Origin: Lonicera japonica
Lineage: Eukaryota > Streptophyta > Magnoliopsida > Dipsacales > Caprifoliaceae
Direction: 5' to 3'
Assembly: GCA_021464415.1 (NCBI GenBank)
Contig: CM038466.1
Coordinates: 54,652,613 to 54,716,612, forward strand
DNA: 64,000 nucleotides
Position numbers and translations under genes: made by a program. Positions 43,343-55,000 of this stretch are shown here, piece after piece. Below the pieces are notes generated by a model. The model did no database searches. It saw only the letters and a program-made list of their open reading frames with translations, and had not been told where the DNA came from. The first letter of the stretch is position 1. Each line of letters opens with the position of its first letter.

Positions 43343-43854
43343 ATATAAGAGGGGGAATTATCCGTAGTTAAGTTCTACGCAATAAAGGGGGAAGAGACAC
43401 ACTCTAAAAATAAAGCTTAAGTATAAATAGGGCCAGTATCAGGGTTACGTAGGACATATAGAAGAGTACAGGCATGCTTAAGGATAACTAAACATAGACC
43501 AGTACTAAGAAATAATAACAAACACAGAATTATATAAAATAATATAGGCATCTCATTAACTTAGAAAATACTCTCATTGAGAGAATTACAAGCTTTCTCA
43601 CACTAGAAAAACAAACTGACTCGAGATATCTAAAACAATAATGGCTAGCTCCTTTTATAGCTGAAGGGCGTAGCAACAAGACAAAGGAAAGAAGAACAGA
43701 TGTCTAAAGGGATAAGATAAGAGATAAGATAGGAATCTCTTTTACAAAGCAAAAGTAAAGCAAAAGCAAAAGCATCACACAACTGTCGAAAGTAAAAGGC
43801 TTCACATGGGGCTGTCGGGAGTGGAAAAAATGTCATGCATGACGTCATGACGCA
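43343..43854 (-). promoter_or_regulatory. EPRV copy 5 promoter and 3' noncoding region
   Basis: TATA box (TATAAAAGGA on the minus strand) at 43650-43659; otherwise as copy 1. Confidence 0.75.
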
Positions 43855-45213
43855 CTAATCAGTTTCGTTTCCATCATCATCCCAATCATATCCGCCATAG
43901 AGGGGAGTGTCAGGGGAATAGGGACCATCTTCATAAGGACTGGTATCTGCATGTTTAGCAAGTTCCTGGGCAAAATTTTCTGCATTTGGATCATCATCAT
44001 CTTCTTCACTAGTGTCATCATCGATGCCAACAAATGCTTCAGAGTCTGAACTTAATTCACCATAATCCATTCGATGGGTAAAAGCATAGGTAAACAAATG
44101 TTCATACAAAATACCACAATCTTCCCATCTGGCATTGGTCCAGGGATCATGAGCAAATTTAACATGATCGGGCACAGAGTCATAATCAACCTTATTTAAA
44201 GCACATATATTCCTTAAAAAGGTAACATAGTCAAGGTCATAAGGTTCCTTGATAGACTTTGCGAGATTATGAGTGAACCATGCGTCAATGGAGGCGTTCG
44301 ATCCATCTAGATGAGGGGTTCGGAGAGGCTTATGAAAATGGATAAGACAGTATGTATGGTAATGAGTTTTTAAGGCTTCTTTCCACTGATCAACTGACTT
44401 AAACCATTTTAAAAAGATGAGAAAATTATACGAACTGGGAACTCCGTATAAATCCTGGTGAGCTGTCTGGATCTCAGGATCTGATGTAGCAATTTGAATA
44501 TATAGGAGGAGATCTGCAGCTTTGAATATGAAACCGATACAGTAAACCTGGGTGAGATACCATAGAAAGACCAACGTAATCTTGGGAAAACGATAGCAGT
44601 AATGTATATGGAAAAGAGAACAGAAGGGGTAGGTCGGATGAAGGCGAAGTCCTCTGAAACAGAGGCCATGCTTTTCAATTAGAAGGCAAAGGTACTGAAG
44701 TATCTGGTCTTTTCCTCGGGAACGAAGGGTATGAGTGAGGACTTTGCTCTGGAGATCATATGGAAGATAAGGTATGGCTTCAAGAGGTTCTAGAGGAGGG
44801 TTTAGCTCAGCAAACTGGAAAGGTTTTGGAAATGGAGAAGGGTTAGAAGAGCTGGCCATTTCAGAAGGAGATAACTGGGTTAAAGTATAGACAATTGGAA
44901 GGCTTGATGCAAAATGAGGAGAACGGTCATTGAATTTAAAGGGCTTGCAAAAGGGTTCCTTTTCAAAAGGAGCGATGTGGGATACAAAGCTTATCTCCGA
45001 AGGTTTTCTTAGCTGAGGGGGTTTTCTTGAGAAGAAATCAGCTATCACATTGTTTTTTCCTTTGAGATGTTTGACTTGATAGTCCCATTGGGAAAACCAT
45101 TCGGCCCAACGAAGTAACTGAGAATTTGGAATCTGTTTATTTTTGAATTGGATCATTGCTGGAAAGGATGACATATCCATTTCAACCTTGAAATGATAAC
45201 CAATCAGATGAAA
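43855..45213 (-). pseudogene. RNase H end fused in frame to ORF2 domain (EPRV copy 5)
   Basis: An open frame from the RNase H tail (FPAMIQFKNKQIPNSQLLRW, near 45150) through the linker FFSRKPPQ and PIVYTLTQLSPSE to MASSSNPSPFPKPF (near 44860) and on to the acidic end GNETD, stop TAG at 43855-43857. There is no stop or frameshift between RNase H and ORF2, so here ORF2 is physically the C-terminus of the polymerase. It is separated from the upstream RT by TAA at 45214. Capacity for a separate ORF2 product from the internal ATG cannot be excluded. Confidence 0.85.
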
Positions 45214-46119
45214 TTAAAATTTCTCAACTCCTCTTCTCACTGCAAGGATTTCTTTGAAAGTACTGTGGTAGTGGATTTCACCTTGCTTAAATCTTCCTGA
45301 TTTATATCCGCATGGAGTGCGGATTCCATTCTTTTCTTCAAGAAGTATGGCTGCCCAAAATTCATTACTCGCATCAGTTTGAAGAATTCTCTGACCTGTT
45401 GAGGGGATTTGCAAATCTGGGAGTTGTGAGGTAAGAGCTTTTAACTTCTGAACTGCTTCAGCTTGTGCTTTGGACCACAGTGGGGGAGACTTCTTGAGGA
45501 GAGCTGACAAAGGAGCTGTATATGATACCACCTTTGGTATAAATTGAGACATGTAGTTAACTAAACCAAGGAATTGTTGAATATGTGTCCTTGTTGTTAA
45601 CTTATCAGGAAACTTCTGGAGATCTTTGGAAATATGCTCTTGCAGTTGGATCTTGCTGTCCTTGATTTTCATTCGTAAGAAATCAATCTCAGGGGTTCCG
45701 ATAATCATTTTTCTTTCTGACAACATGATTCCATGGGTAAGAACAATATGATGAAAATGATGGAGGAGCTGCAGATGTTCAGCTTCATTGGAACTAAATA
45801 AGAGGATGTCATCGATAAAGATCAATGCGTTTGCAGCAATGGGTTCAAATATCATCATCATTGTCTTCTGAAAGATGGATGGAGCATTTTTAAGTCCAAA
45901 AGGCATAACCGTCCACTGGTAATGGAAACCAGGGATACAAAAGGCTGTTTTGGGGCGATCATCGGGATGAATACCAAGTTGCCAAAATCCGGCTTTGAGA
46001 TCGAACTTGGAGAAAATATGAGCATTGGAGAGATGACTAAACAGCGAATGTTTTTGTAGGAGAGGGAATTTGTCACTTGCCAAGAAATAATTCAACGGCT
46101 GGTAATTGATAACTAGTCA
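45214..46119 (-). pseudogene. Reverse transcriptase-RNase H (EPRV copy 5)
   Basis: An RT with all motifs (KFDLKAGFWQ near 46000, VMPFGLKNAPSIFQ near 45900, FIDDILLFSS near 45810) and most of RNase H (LQTDASNEFWAAILLEE near 45375). Bounded by a TGA at 46117-46119 and a TAA at 45214-45216, both nonsense changes within the conserved frame. Confidence 0.87.
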
Positions 46120-47580
46120 CATTTTTCCTCTGATTTGCTTAGAACGTTTATTGACATAAAAGGCTTCACAAGCCCATGGAGAAGTGGTATCTTCAATCAA
46201 CTGCTGCTGTTTGAGAGACTGGAGTTCTTTGAGAGCAAGTGCTTGGTCTTCTGGATTCATTCCAGAATGAGAAGCTCTAGTAGGATTCACATCTTCATTC
46301 AGCTTGAAAGGAAGAGTAACGAAGAATTTGTTGTTTCTCCATAAAGGGTTCTGACATTTGGTGAGGAATTCCGTGTGACTTTCTGCACATGACATAGTGA
46401 TCAACTTCTGACGTATTGTATCAAGAGAAATACCAGGAGCAATAGGAAGCAAAGGTGCAGATTGATAAAAATCAAGCGCTGCTTGCATATCGTGCCAAGG
46501 GAGGAATGATTTCTTATGGCGCAATCCTTCATCAAGAAATTGGACTGGCAATTTCTTTATCAGATCCCATCCGATCATGATTTCCTTCATAGTGACCGGG
46601 CTGCTATAAACAGGGTGCTTAATACGGACTCCTGGGAAAATTTGAATTAGGATTGGCTTTGTAACCTTATAAACATACATGATTTCGCCATTCGCAACAC
46701 GAAATGCTATGTGACATGGTTTCCAGAGACTGGCTGGTAACAAAGAGGGAGTGATCATAGTTCTTGAGGCACCGGTATCAAAAAGAGCAAGGACCTTGAT
46801 CGGCTTGGAGTAAGCTTCAGGGAAAAGCTTAACGTAGGCATGAGGAGTTTGAGCTGCAAGGAGTTCTTCTTGATTTGCACAATTTAACTGCTGTAAGTGA
46901 AAAGCTTCATCACTAGGAGGAGAGGACACTGAACTTTCGTCATCACTTGGGATTTCAGTTTCTGCTTCTGACTGATCTGAATCAGTATAAGCAATCTTCA
47001 TTAAGCTCTCTGGAGAAGCTTCATCAGCTGCAGAGAGAACTGATTCAACATCAGATTCTGCTATATCTGGAGCAAGCTTGTGTAACAGAGCCATAAACTG
47101 TGCTTTCTTTTCACCATTGGGGCAATTCTTTGCATAATGACCGGGCTTCTTGCAGATGAAACATTTATCATTCTTTTTGCCATGAAAGGCTTTCTTCTTG
47201 ACGAATTTGAAGTTTTTGAATTTCTTCTTCTTCTTGCTTCTGTAAGGTTTGACAAAATCATTTGAGGATGATTTCAAAGAACGAGAAGATTTTCTGAACT
47301 TCTTTTTCTTATGGGAACGCTTATGCTGGGAACAATCACATCCTTCCTTGTTTTTGCATTTGATTTTCCAATGATCCTTGTTGCAGGCTTTGGAGAGCAT
47401 TTTGCTGGTTTTCTCCATTTCATCCATTAATTTCTTCAAGTTACAAATTCGTTCAACGGAATCTGTAAGCAATTCGTAGATGCGACCCAAAGAAAGAGTT
47501 TTAAGCTCTAACTTTTCAATCTTTAATAACTTCTCAGCTTCTGAAACAAGTGCATCAGGAAATGATTGGAAGAAAATCTG
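46117..47580 (-). pseudogene. Coat protein C-terminal part, zinc knuckle and protease (EPRV copy 5)
   Basis: Knuckle CFICKKPGHYAKNC near 47135 and protease FDTGASRTM near 46785. The frame starts without a natural beginning, because viral similarity stops at 47580, at a point in the capsid core corresponding to 5771 of copy 1. Confidence 0.85.
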
Positions 47581-47640
47581 TTTTCCAAATTAGCTATGAC
47601 AAATCCTGTGTTTAGTTATCAGGAAATGCCTATTAAGGAG
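47581..47640. other. Scrambled junction between EPRV copy 5 and Athila-A
   Basis: Contains AATTAGCTATGACAAATCCT, similar to the polyprotein start region near 41210, then ATCAGGAAATGCCTATTAAG, an inverted match to 40151-40170 next to the copy 6 end. Patchwork of viral scraps. Confidence 0.65.
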
Positions 47641-47835
47641 GGGGGTCCTCTGCTCTGAATGCCAATTTGTATACCATGATCGATCATGGTATACCCATGA
47701 TCGATCATGGGTCATTCTGCCCAAATTGATTTTTTTGTACGATGATCGATCATGGTATACCCATGATCGATCATGCTGCTTTCTGCCCAAATGCTCTTCC
47801 CCCATGATCGATCATGGAATCCCATGATCGATCAT
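47641..47835 (-). other. Athila-A spacer, second piece, rich in palindromes
   Basis: From about 47670 the sequence continues the env-pol spacer of Athila-A (inverted match to 55240-55365). It holds palindromes at 47674-47689 and 47695-47710 and several more to 47835, one truncated by the Athila-B insertion. The first 30 bp (TCCTCTGCTCTGAATGCCAA) resemble the LTR around 711-731 and do not belong to the spacer. Confidence 0.75.
47831..47835. repeat. Target-site duplication of Athila-B, left (ATCAT)
   Basis: ATCAT directly precedes the LTR start TGATAAACGC and is repeated at 59872-59876 after the other LTR. Five bp is the normal size for Ty3/gypsy integrases. Confidence 0.88.
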
Positions 47836-49483
47836 TGATAAACGCATAATATTGTCATGCATAAGCTCTTTCCCGGAGTCGCTTGACGCGTTTGTTGCTT
47901 TAATTCTGCCTAATTATCCTCTTATCTCAAAATTAGTGTCTTAGCGAGTTTTGTATCTAACATCGTCCCGCTAGGTGTGCTTGTGTTATTTTTCTATGTG
48001 TTTATAGGCATAGGATGCAATGGCGTTCGAATAATTGAGCAAGCGCTAGTCAAAAGCCCGCAAAATGCTGATCTGAGGAATTTCCCAGAAGCATGATCGA
48101 TCATGGGTATACCATGATCGATCATGGTGAAAATTGGCCTTCAGAGCAGAGGACCCCATGATCGATCATGGCCTAGCGGGGACATTCACCAACTCCTGCT
48201 TTTAGCCTTATTTCGGGGGTTTTGGTTCCTAGATATTTCTTTTTGTTTATTTTATTAGTTTTTGTACTCCTTTAGCTATTGTTTTAGTCTAAGGGAGTGG
48301 ATATAGATCATTATCTAGGAGATACACTTGGAAGTTCTAGAGAGAAGGAAGAGCTAAGTTGTATTGTTCTTCATTTTTCCTTGTAAGTGTTTTGATTTGT
48401 AAGAATGATTTCTTCTTCTATAATATTTGTTTTTGCATCTATTATGGAGTAGTCTCTTACTAAGGTTACGGAGGTTGATTGCGATATGATTTTTGGTGAT
48501 TAATGGCTCAATCCATATTTAAAGTTTGATAAATATTTGTGAATCTTCTTCTACTTCATCATATCATCCATTCTTTCAAGCTTTCTAGGTATTTTCATGA
48601 TAAGTTAAGACTTTATATGCCTTGTATATTTAGTTCTTGGTTGTTAATGATCATACAACATATTTATATGGTTCTAGAAAGCTTGTATTCTTTTTCCCCC
48701 ATTCATGGAGTTTTTGACCTTATTGTAGGAATTATAAATAGTTCATAAAACTCCATAGATGGATTATAAATTTGTTAGCTTATCTTTGATTCATTTATTG
48801 ATATATTGAGTGCTTCTTACACTTTATGTGATACTTAGACTCTTTATTTTCTACCATGAGTGATAAACGATGAGATGACAAATTTATCCCATAAACCTCA
48901 TTCCGTTTCATTGTTAGGATTCACTTTCTAATTTTCATTCTTTAAATCATGAGATATCATACACTCGCTTTATGTTAAATCTTTTTATGATGAGTTTGTC
49001 ATATCTATCTCGGATTAGCTTCATCGGGAATGGGTTGCCTTGCTTCACACCCGTAGCTAAGAGGTAGGAATGATAACCTCGTCTTTGGTGGAATGTCGTT
49101 TGTCTCTTCCTTGATATAGCTTCAATCCGGGAATGAGTCGCCTAGCGTTGCATTCTTTGCTATTGAGAGATACACCAACATTCCCCATATCTCGAGAAAC
49201 CTTGTGTTGAAACCTTTGTATGAGCTAGTGATCACCGTCTCTTAAATTGTAACTAACCTCCACCTACCTTAGTGCTTTCTTATTAATTTTCACAACCGTT
49301 TTACATTTACGTTGTTCTACAACAAATCCAACTCACACAAAATCTGAAAACCGTAAAATCCGTAATCCATTCCATTCCTTTTCACTTATCCCTGTGGTTC
49401 GACACTCGGACTTCCGAGACTATATTACAACTTGACGTGCCTGCACTTGGGCTATAACACAACGCGCTATTTTGACGGCGTCA
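47836..49483 (+). repeat. Athila-B 5' LTR
   Basis: TGATAAACGC...GACGGCGTCA. It differs from the 3' LTR by scattered substitutions and lacks one palindrome unit (about 22 bp after 48170) that the 3' LTR has. Confidence 0.93.
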
Positions 49484-49489
49484 AGTTTT

Positions 49490-49507
49490 TGGCGCCGTTG
49501 TCGGGGA
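49490..49507 (+). promoter_or_regulatory. Primer-binding site of Athila-B (tRNA-Asp type)
   Basis: TGGCGCCGTTGTCGGGGA lies 6 bp after the LTR. It matches the 3' end complement of plant tRNA-Asp used by Athila elements, with one difference. Confidence 0.85.
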
Positions 49508-49703
49508 TTAAGGCAAAAGGCGGATCTCGGGTTTTGTATAAAACCATTCTCTGTGAGTATCTCTCCATTTCATTAGTTTATTTTTCTCCCTTATTCTTGT
49601 TTGATTTTGTAGATTTCCCAAGGAGCTATTCGAATCGTTTTCCAAGCCCATGCAAGGGCGATTGTTCGTGGATATTCGAATTAGCCCTCCCACATCTCCA
49701 AGA

Positions 49704-50858
49704 ATGGCAAACCAAGGAAGAGCAGCGGATCACGAAAGCCATAATGAAGGGGAAGGTGCCAACAATGTTCCCCCTGTTAGGACAATGAGGGACTACCTTC
49801 AACCACCTCGCGCAACTTCGAATTCGTGCATTGTGCTTCCCGCTGGCCAAGCCGGAGCGTTCTTTTTCAAACTGGGTATGCTTCAACATATCCCTTCTTT
49901 TCATGGTATGGAGTCGAAAAATCCATACTTGCATTTGAAAGACTTTGAAGAAGTCTGCTCCACATTTCGTGAGGCAAATGTTAACGAGGATGTCATGCGT
50001 TTAAAACTCTTCCCTTTCTCCCTTAAAGATAAAGGAAAAATTCGGCTAAATGCTCAAAGACCGTAATCAATTCGGTCTTGGCAAGAGCTTCAAGCGGAGT
50101 TTCTAAAAAAATTCTTTCCCGTTCATAGAACCAATACTTTAAGAAGGGCGATATCCAATTTTTCGCCAAAAGACAACGAAACTTTCTATAAGTGTTGGGA
50201 AAGATACAAGGAACTTCTAAACGCATGCCCTCATCATGGTCACGAAACTTGGAGCCTTGTTAGTTTCTTTTATGAATCACTCACCCCTGATATGCGTACA
50301 TTTGTTGAGACCATATGTAATGGTCAATTCTTGAGTAAGAATCCCGATGAGGCTTTATTGTATTTTGATGAATTAGCGGAAGGTGCTCAAAATTGGAACA
50401 CCTATTCTGAAGAACCCAAAGCCAAAACTCAAGGAAGGGGTGGGTTGTACCAAGTGTCCAATGAGGATGACATGGGTGCGAGGTTATTCCAATTGTCTAA
50501 GAAAGTAGAGGCAATGGAAGCAAGTAAGCTTAAGGAGGTCAACGTAGTATCCTCCAGTCAGTTGTGTGTCAATTGTGAAAATTCGGGACACACTACCGAG
50601 GATTGCCCTACCATTCCCGCTTTCCGGGAAGTCCTCAAAAATCCCGCCCAAGTCAATGCTTTACACCAGTACAACCAAAACCGAAACCAAAACGATCCTT
50701 ATTCTCAAAGGTACAATGAGGGATGGAAAAATCACCCCAATTTCAGTTGGGGAGGAAATCAAAGTTAGAACCACAACCAATATCATCAAAACCAAAGGCA
50801 ACAACAACAGCCTCAAAACTCTTTTGTTCCACCTCAAAATCAAAATCCCAACCAAAAC
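49704..50858 (+). pseudogene. gag: Gag of Athila-B
   Basis: Starts at the ATG 49704 (MANQGRAADH) in a frame already open from 49650. The gag core covers FKLGMLQHIPSFHGMESKNP to about 50390 (YFDELAEGAQNW). A CCHC knuckle-like motif CVNCENSGHTTEDC lies at about 50564-50605, followed by an Asn/Gln-rich tail. TAA at 50064-50066 and TAG at 50766-50768 are the only breaks; the rest is one frame that continues into the protease region. Confidence 0.85.
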
Positions 50859-52217
50859 TTGGAAGCTTTGTTGAGATCATTTGTGGACAAAATGGATCGT
50901 GATGTGGGTGAGTTAAAAACTCAAATGTCTAAACTCACCACCGCCCTGGCTACCCAAGAGAAGGGAAAATTCCCCTCTCAACCTTTAGTTAACCCTAGAG
51001 GTCAAGTTCAAGTTATAGAGGGAGGAGAGTCTAGCACCAAGTTAGAAGAACTCAAATCTATCACAATCTTAAGGAGTGGGAAGGAGGTAAACAAAATTAT
51101 TGTTCTTAAAACTCCCAAGGTGGCGGACATAGTTGAGGCCACGAAAGTTGAGGAGGTTGTGAGTGAAGAAAAGAAGAGAGAGGAAGAGAAACAAGGAAAA
51201 GAGGATCTCGAAAAAATCAAAAATGGGATCAAAGTTCCATTTCCGGAGAGATTGAACCAACCGTCCAAATCTAATACCGAGATTTTGGATGTTTTTAGGC
51301 AAGTGAAAATCAACATTCCATTGCTTGACGCGGTCAAGCAAATACCTTCGTACGCTAAGTTCCTCAAGGACTTATGTACTACCAAACGAAGGTTGAATGT
51401 CAAGAAAAAGGCCTTTATGGCGGAGCAAGTGAGCTCCATCATGCAAGGCACGAGAGCCCCCAAGTTCAAAGACCCCAGGTGTCCCACAATTTCGTGTGTC
51501 ATAGGAAATTGTAGGATAAAGAACGCATTATTAGATTTGGGAGAAAGTGTTAATGTGCTCCCATATTCGGTTTATGAACAATTGGGGCTGGGTGAGTTAA
51601 AACCCACGAGAGTCACGATCCAATTAGCGGACCGATCCGTTAAAATTCCAAGAGGGATAGTCGAGGATGTACTTGTCCAAGTTGACAAGTTTTATTTTCC
51701 GGTTGATTTCATCATCCTCGACATGCAACCAGTGTCGAATCCCGCTAACGAGATTCCGGTTATCCTCGGACGACCATTTCTTGCCACTTCTAATGCTATA
51801 ATAAATTGCAAGAACGGAATCGTGAAGTTAACTTTTGGAAACATGACTCTCGAGCTAAACGTGTTCTCTTTGAGTAATAAAAAAGATGATGATGATGAAG
51901 AGGAAAATGAACACGTGAACATGATAGGGTCGTGTATCCAAGACCACTTTGTGGCAAATTTCGAATCGGAGTTAACGGAAGGTTATCTAACCACTTCTGA
52001 TGAACCCGAGGATTGTATGCAAATGTTTTCTTTGTCTGACACACAGGTTGGATTCTCGGAGAAAGAGGAAAACACATCATCGTCCACCAAAAAGCTTGAA
52101 GGACAAATGGATCTCAAGCTATTGCCTAGCAATTTGAAGTATGCCTTCTTAGGAGCTTCAGACACTTACCCCGTCATCATCTTGTCCGAACTTTCGGATG
52201 ACCAAGAAGGAAGTTAG
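50859..52217 (+). pseudogene. pol: Gag C-terminus and aspartic protease of Athila-B
   Basis: An acidic, lysine-rich linker (residues 50-130) is followed by the protease core. Its active-site region reads LLDLGESVNVLPYS (near 51530-51570), whereas Athila-A has DLGAS, so the residue after the glycine is changed in this copy. IILDM and EIPVILGRPFLATSNA follow. The frame is lost through a frameshift near 52213, just before the RT. Confidence 0.83.
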
Positions 52218-53716
52218 TTCATTTGCTTGGTAAATATAAAAAAGTTGTTGGTTGGACTCTTACCGACCTCCAAGGAATAAGCCCTTTAATTTGTACACAT
52301 AAAATTCACTTGGAGGATGGGGTAAAAACATCAAGACAATTTCAACGCCGGTTGAATCCTAACACGCAAGAAGTGGTTAGGAACGAGGTATAGAAATTGT
52401 TGGATGCAAAGATCATCTATCCAATCTCGGATAGTAAATGGGTTAGTCCAACTCAAGTGGTACCGAAAAAATCGGGTCTTACGGTAGTCAAGAATGAATC
52501 AAACGAGTTGATTCCACAAAGAGTCAGCACCGGGTGGCGAATGTGTATTGACTACCGTAAACTTAATAAGGCAACCCGTAAAGATCATTTCCCACTCCTC
52601 TTTTTGGATCAAACTCTAGAAAGGGTAGCGGGCCATGAATATTACTCGTTCCTCGATGGTTTTTCCGGGTACAATCAGATTGAGATTGACCTAGATGATC
52701 AAGAAAAGACCACCTTTACATGTCCTTTTGGCACCTTCGCCTATCGAAGAATGCCCTTTGGTCTATGTAATGCACCGTCCACTTTCCAACGGTGTATGCT
52801 AAGTATTTTTAGCGATATGGTGGAAAGGACTTTGGAAGTTTTTATGGATGACTTTACCGTCTATGGTAAGTCATTCGATAATTGCTTGACTAACTTGGAA
52901 CAGGTCTTGGGAAGATGCGTGGAAAAACAATTGGTATTGAATTGGGAGAAGTGCCATTTTATGGTTACCAAGGGAATTGTTTTGGGGCACATCATTTCTT
53001 TAAAAGGAATCGAAGTGGATAAAGCCAAAATCGAATTGATTGCCAAACTTCCTACACCCAAAAATGTCAAAGATGTCCGATCCTTTCTAGGACATGCTGG
53101 GTTTTATAGGAGGTTTATCAAGAACTTCAGTTCCATTTCCAAGCCGATGTGTAATCTACTTCTCAAGGATGCACCCTTTGAGTGGGATGCCAAGTGCGAG
53201 GAAGTCTTCGTCTCTCTGAAGCATATGCTCACTACTGCGCCGATTATGCAGACACCGGAGTGGAGCTTGCCATTCGAGCTCATGTGCGACGCAAGTGACT
53301 ACGCGGTGGGAGCGGTTCTTGGTCAACGGAAAGACAAGAAACCGGGTGTGATATACTATGCAAGTAGGACTTTGAATAATGCGCAAATGAATTACACCAC
53401 GACAGAGAAAGAGCTTCTAGCAATTGTCTTCGCCCTAGACAAGTTTCGATCCTATTTAATAGGATCGCCAATTGTGATTTTCACGAATCACGCGGCGTTG
53501 AAGTACCTATTCACAAAGAAAGATGCCAAGCCGCGGCTTCTGAGGTGGATACTCTTATTGCAAGAATTCCATTTAAGCATCAAGGACAAAAAGGGAGTCG
53601 AGAATGTGGTGGCCGATCATCTGTCTCGACTCACTTTTATGAACAACATTGAAGAAAGTCCGATCCAAGATTCGTTTCCAGATGAGCAATTATTGGCAAT
53701 CTCGACGCTCCCATAG
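52218..53716 (+). pseudogene. pol: Reverse transcriptase-RNase H of Athila-B
   Basis: RT motifs [43 protein letters not shown] and the catalytic FMDDFTVYG (about 52840-52866), then RNase H with [15 protein letters not shown] and [19 protein letters not shown] at 52391-52393 precedes the RT core and TAG at 53714-53716 follows RNase H. The open part (52397-53716) is otherwise complete. Confidence 0.88.
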
Positions 53717-55000
53717 TATGCAGACATTGTAAATTATCTTGTAACTGACAATATACCAAAGTCATGGGGCGCACAAGACACAAAAAGGTTTTTGAGCAAA
53801 GTGGGTCGATTCTATTGGGATGAACCATACCTGTTTAAGTATTGTGCGGATCAGATTATCCGGCGGTGCATCCCAGAGGAAGAAGTGGAGAGAGCTCTAT
53901 TCTTCTGTCATTCTGAGGCTTGCGGAGGACACTTCTCGGCAAACAAAACTACCGCAAAGATTTTGCAAAGTGGATTGTATTGGCCGTCGCTCTTTAAGGA
54001 CGCACAACGTTTTTGCAAGGCATGTCCAAGATGCCAGATGCTTGGAGGGATCTCTAAGAGGAATATGATGCCACTCAATCTCATCCTGATGATTGAAATC
54101 TTCGATTGCTGGGGCATCGCCTTCATGGGACCGTTCCCATCCTCCTACGATAACCTTTACATTTTAGTTGCCATAGATTATGTTTCAAAGTGGGTGGAAG
54201 CCCAAGTGTGCAAGAAAAATGATCACAAAGTGGTGATCCGATTTCTTAAATAACACATTCTTGCACGTTTTGGCACTCCCAAGGCAATAATAAGCAATGG
54301 CGGTACTCACTTTTGCAACAGACCATTTCAATCATTAATGCAAAAGTATGGTGTAAACCACAAAGTATCGCTCGCTTATCATCCTCAAACTAATGGTAAA
54401 GCCGAGTTGGCAAATAGGGAGATCAAACAGATTCTAGAGAAAACGGTAAACCCGAACCGCAAGGATTGTTCGTTAAGGCTGACCGATGCACTTTGGGCTT
54501 ACCGTACTGCGTATAAAACAACTCTAGATATGTCTCCTTATCACATTGTGTACGAAAAACCATGTCATTTGCCAGTAGAGTTGGAACACAAATCATACTG
54601 GGCAACTAAGATGGTTAACTGTGATTTGAAAAAAGCCGGGCTTGGCCGTAAGTTGCAAGTGGATGAAATTGAGGAATTAAGAAGATATGCTTATGACAAT
54701 GCAAAGATAAGCAAGGAACGTGCCAAAATTTTTCATGATAAATCCATTTTGAGAAAAGAATTCAAACTTGGGCACAAAGTTCTTGTTTATGATACTCGTC
54801 TGCATCTCTTTCCGGGAAAGTTAAAGTCTCGTTGGACCGGTCCCTACATTGTCCGTCACGTATTTCCTCTTGGGGCTGTGAATGTTGAGGATCCCAAAAC
54901 CGGCTACATTTTCAAAGTGAATGGACAACGCCTTAAGCCGTTTTTGGAATTCCCACCTCGAGAGGAGTCCACCCCTCTCGAAGACCCGACTTATGCCTAA
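53717..55000 (+). pseudogene. pol: Integrase of Athila-B with two catalytic Asp residues replaced
   Basis: The HHCC zinc domain is present ([17 protein letters not shown], about 53910-54040). The first catalytic Asp is replaced by Ala in WGIAFMGPF (codon 54119-54121) and the second by Asn in ISNGGTHF (codon 54296-54298). The third residue, Glu in [10 protein letters not shown], is kept. The C-terminal part has [14 protein letters not shown] at 54251-54253 also cuts the frame. Athila-A keeps both Asp residues, so the changes are specific to this copy. Confidence 0.87.

Larger units (their letters stand above)
43259..47580 (-). mobile_element. EPRV copy 5: leader end to coat protein, lineage I, minus strand
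   Basis: Reading leftwards from 47580: coat protein (from before the basic patch), knuckle, protease, RT, RNase H, ORF2, promoter, primer site and about 70 nt of leader to the inverted junction. All parts from 47490 to 43855 are in one frame, broken only by TGA at 46117-46119 and TAA at 45214-45216, which makes it the best preserved lineage I polymerase. Confidence 0.88.

Noticed and set aside
3924..47580. An intact, potentially active virus genome in the cluster
   Set aside because: Each copy has stops, frameshifts or deletions in essential parts, lineage I copies lack the movement domain, and copy 6 has breaks in the linker, coat protein and ORF2.
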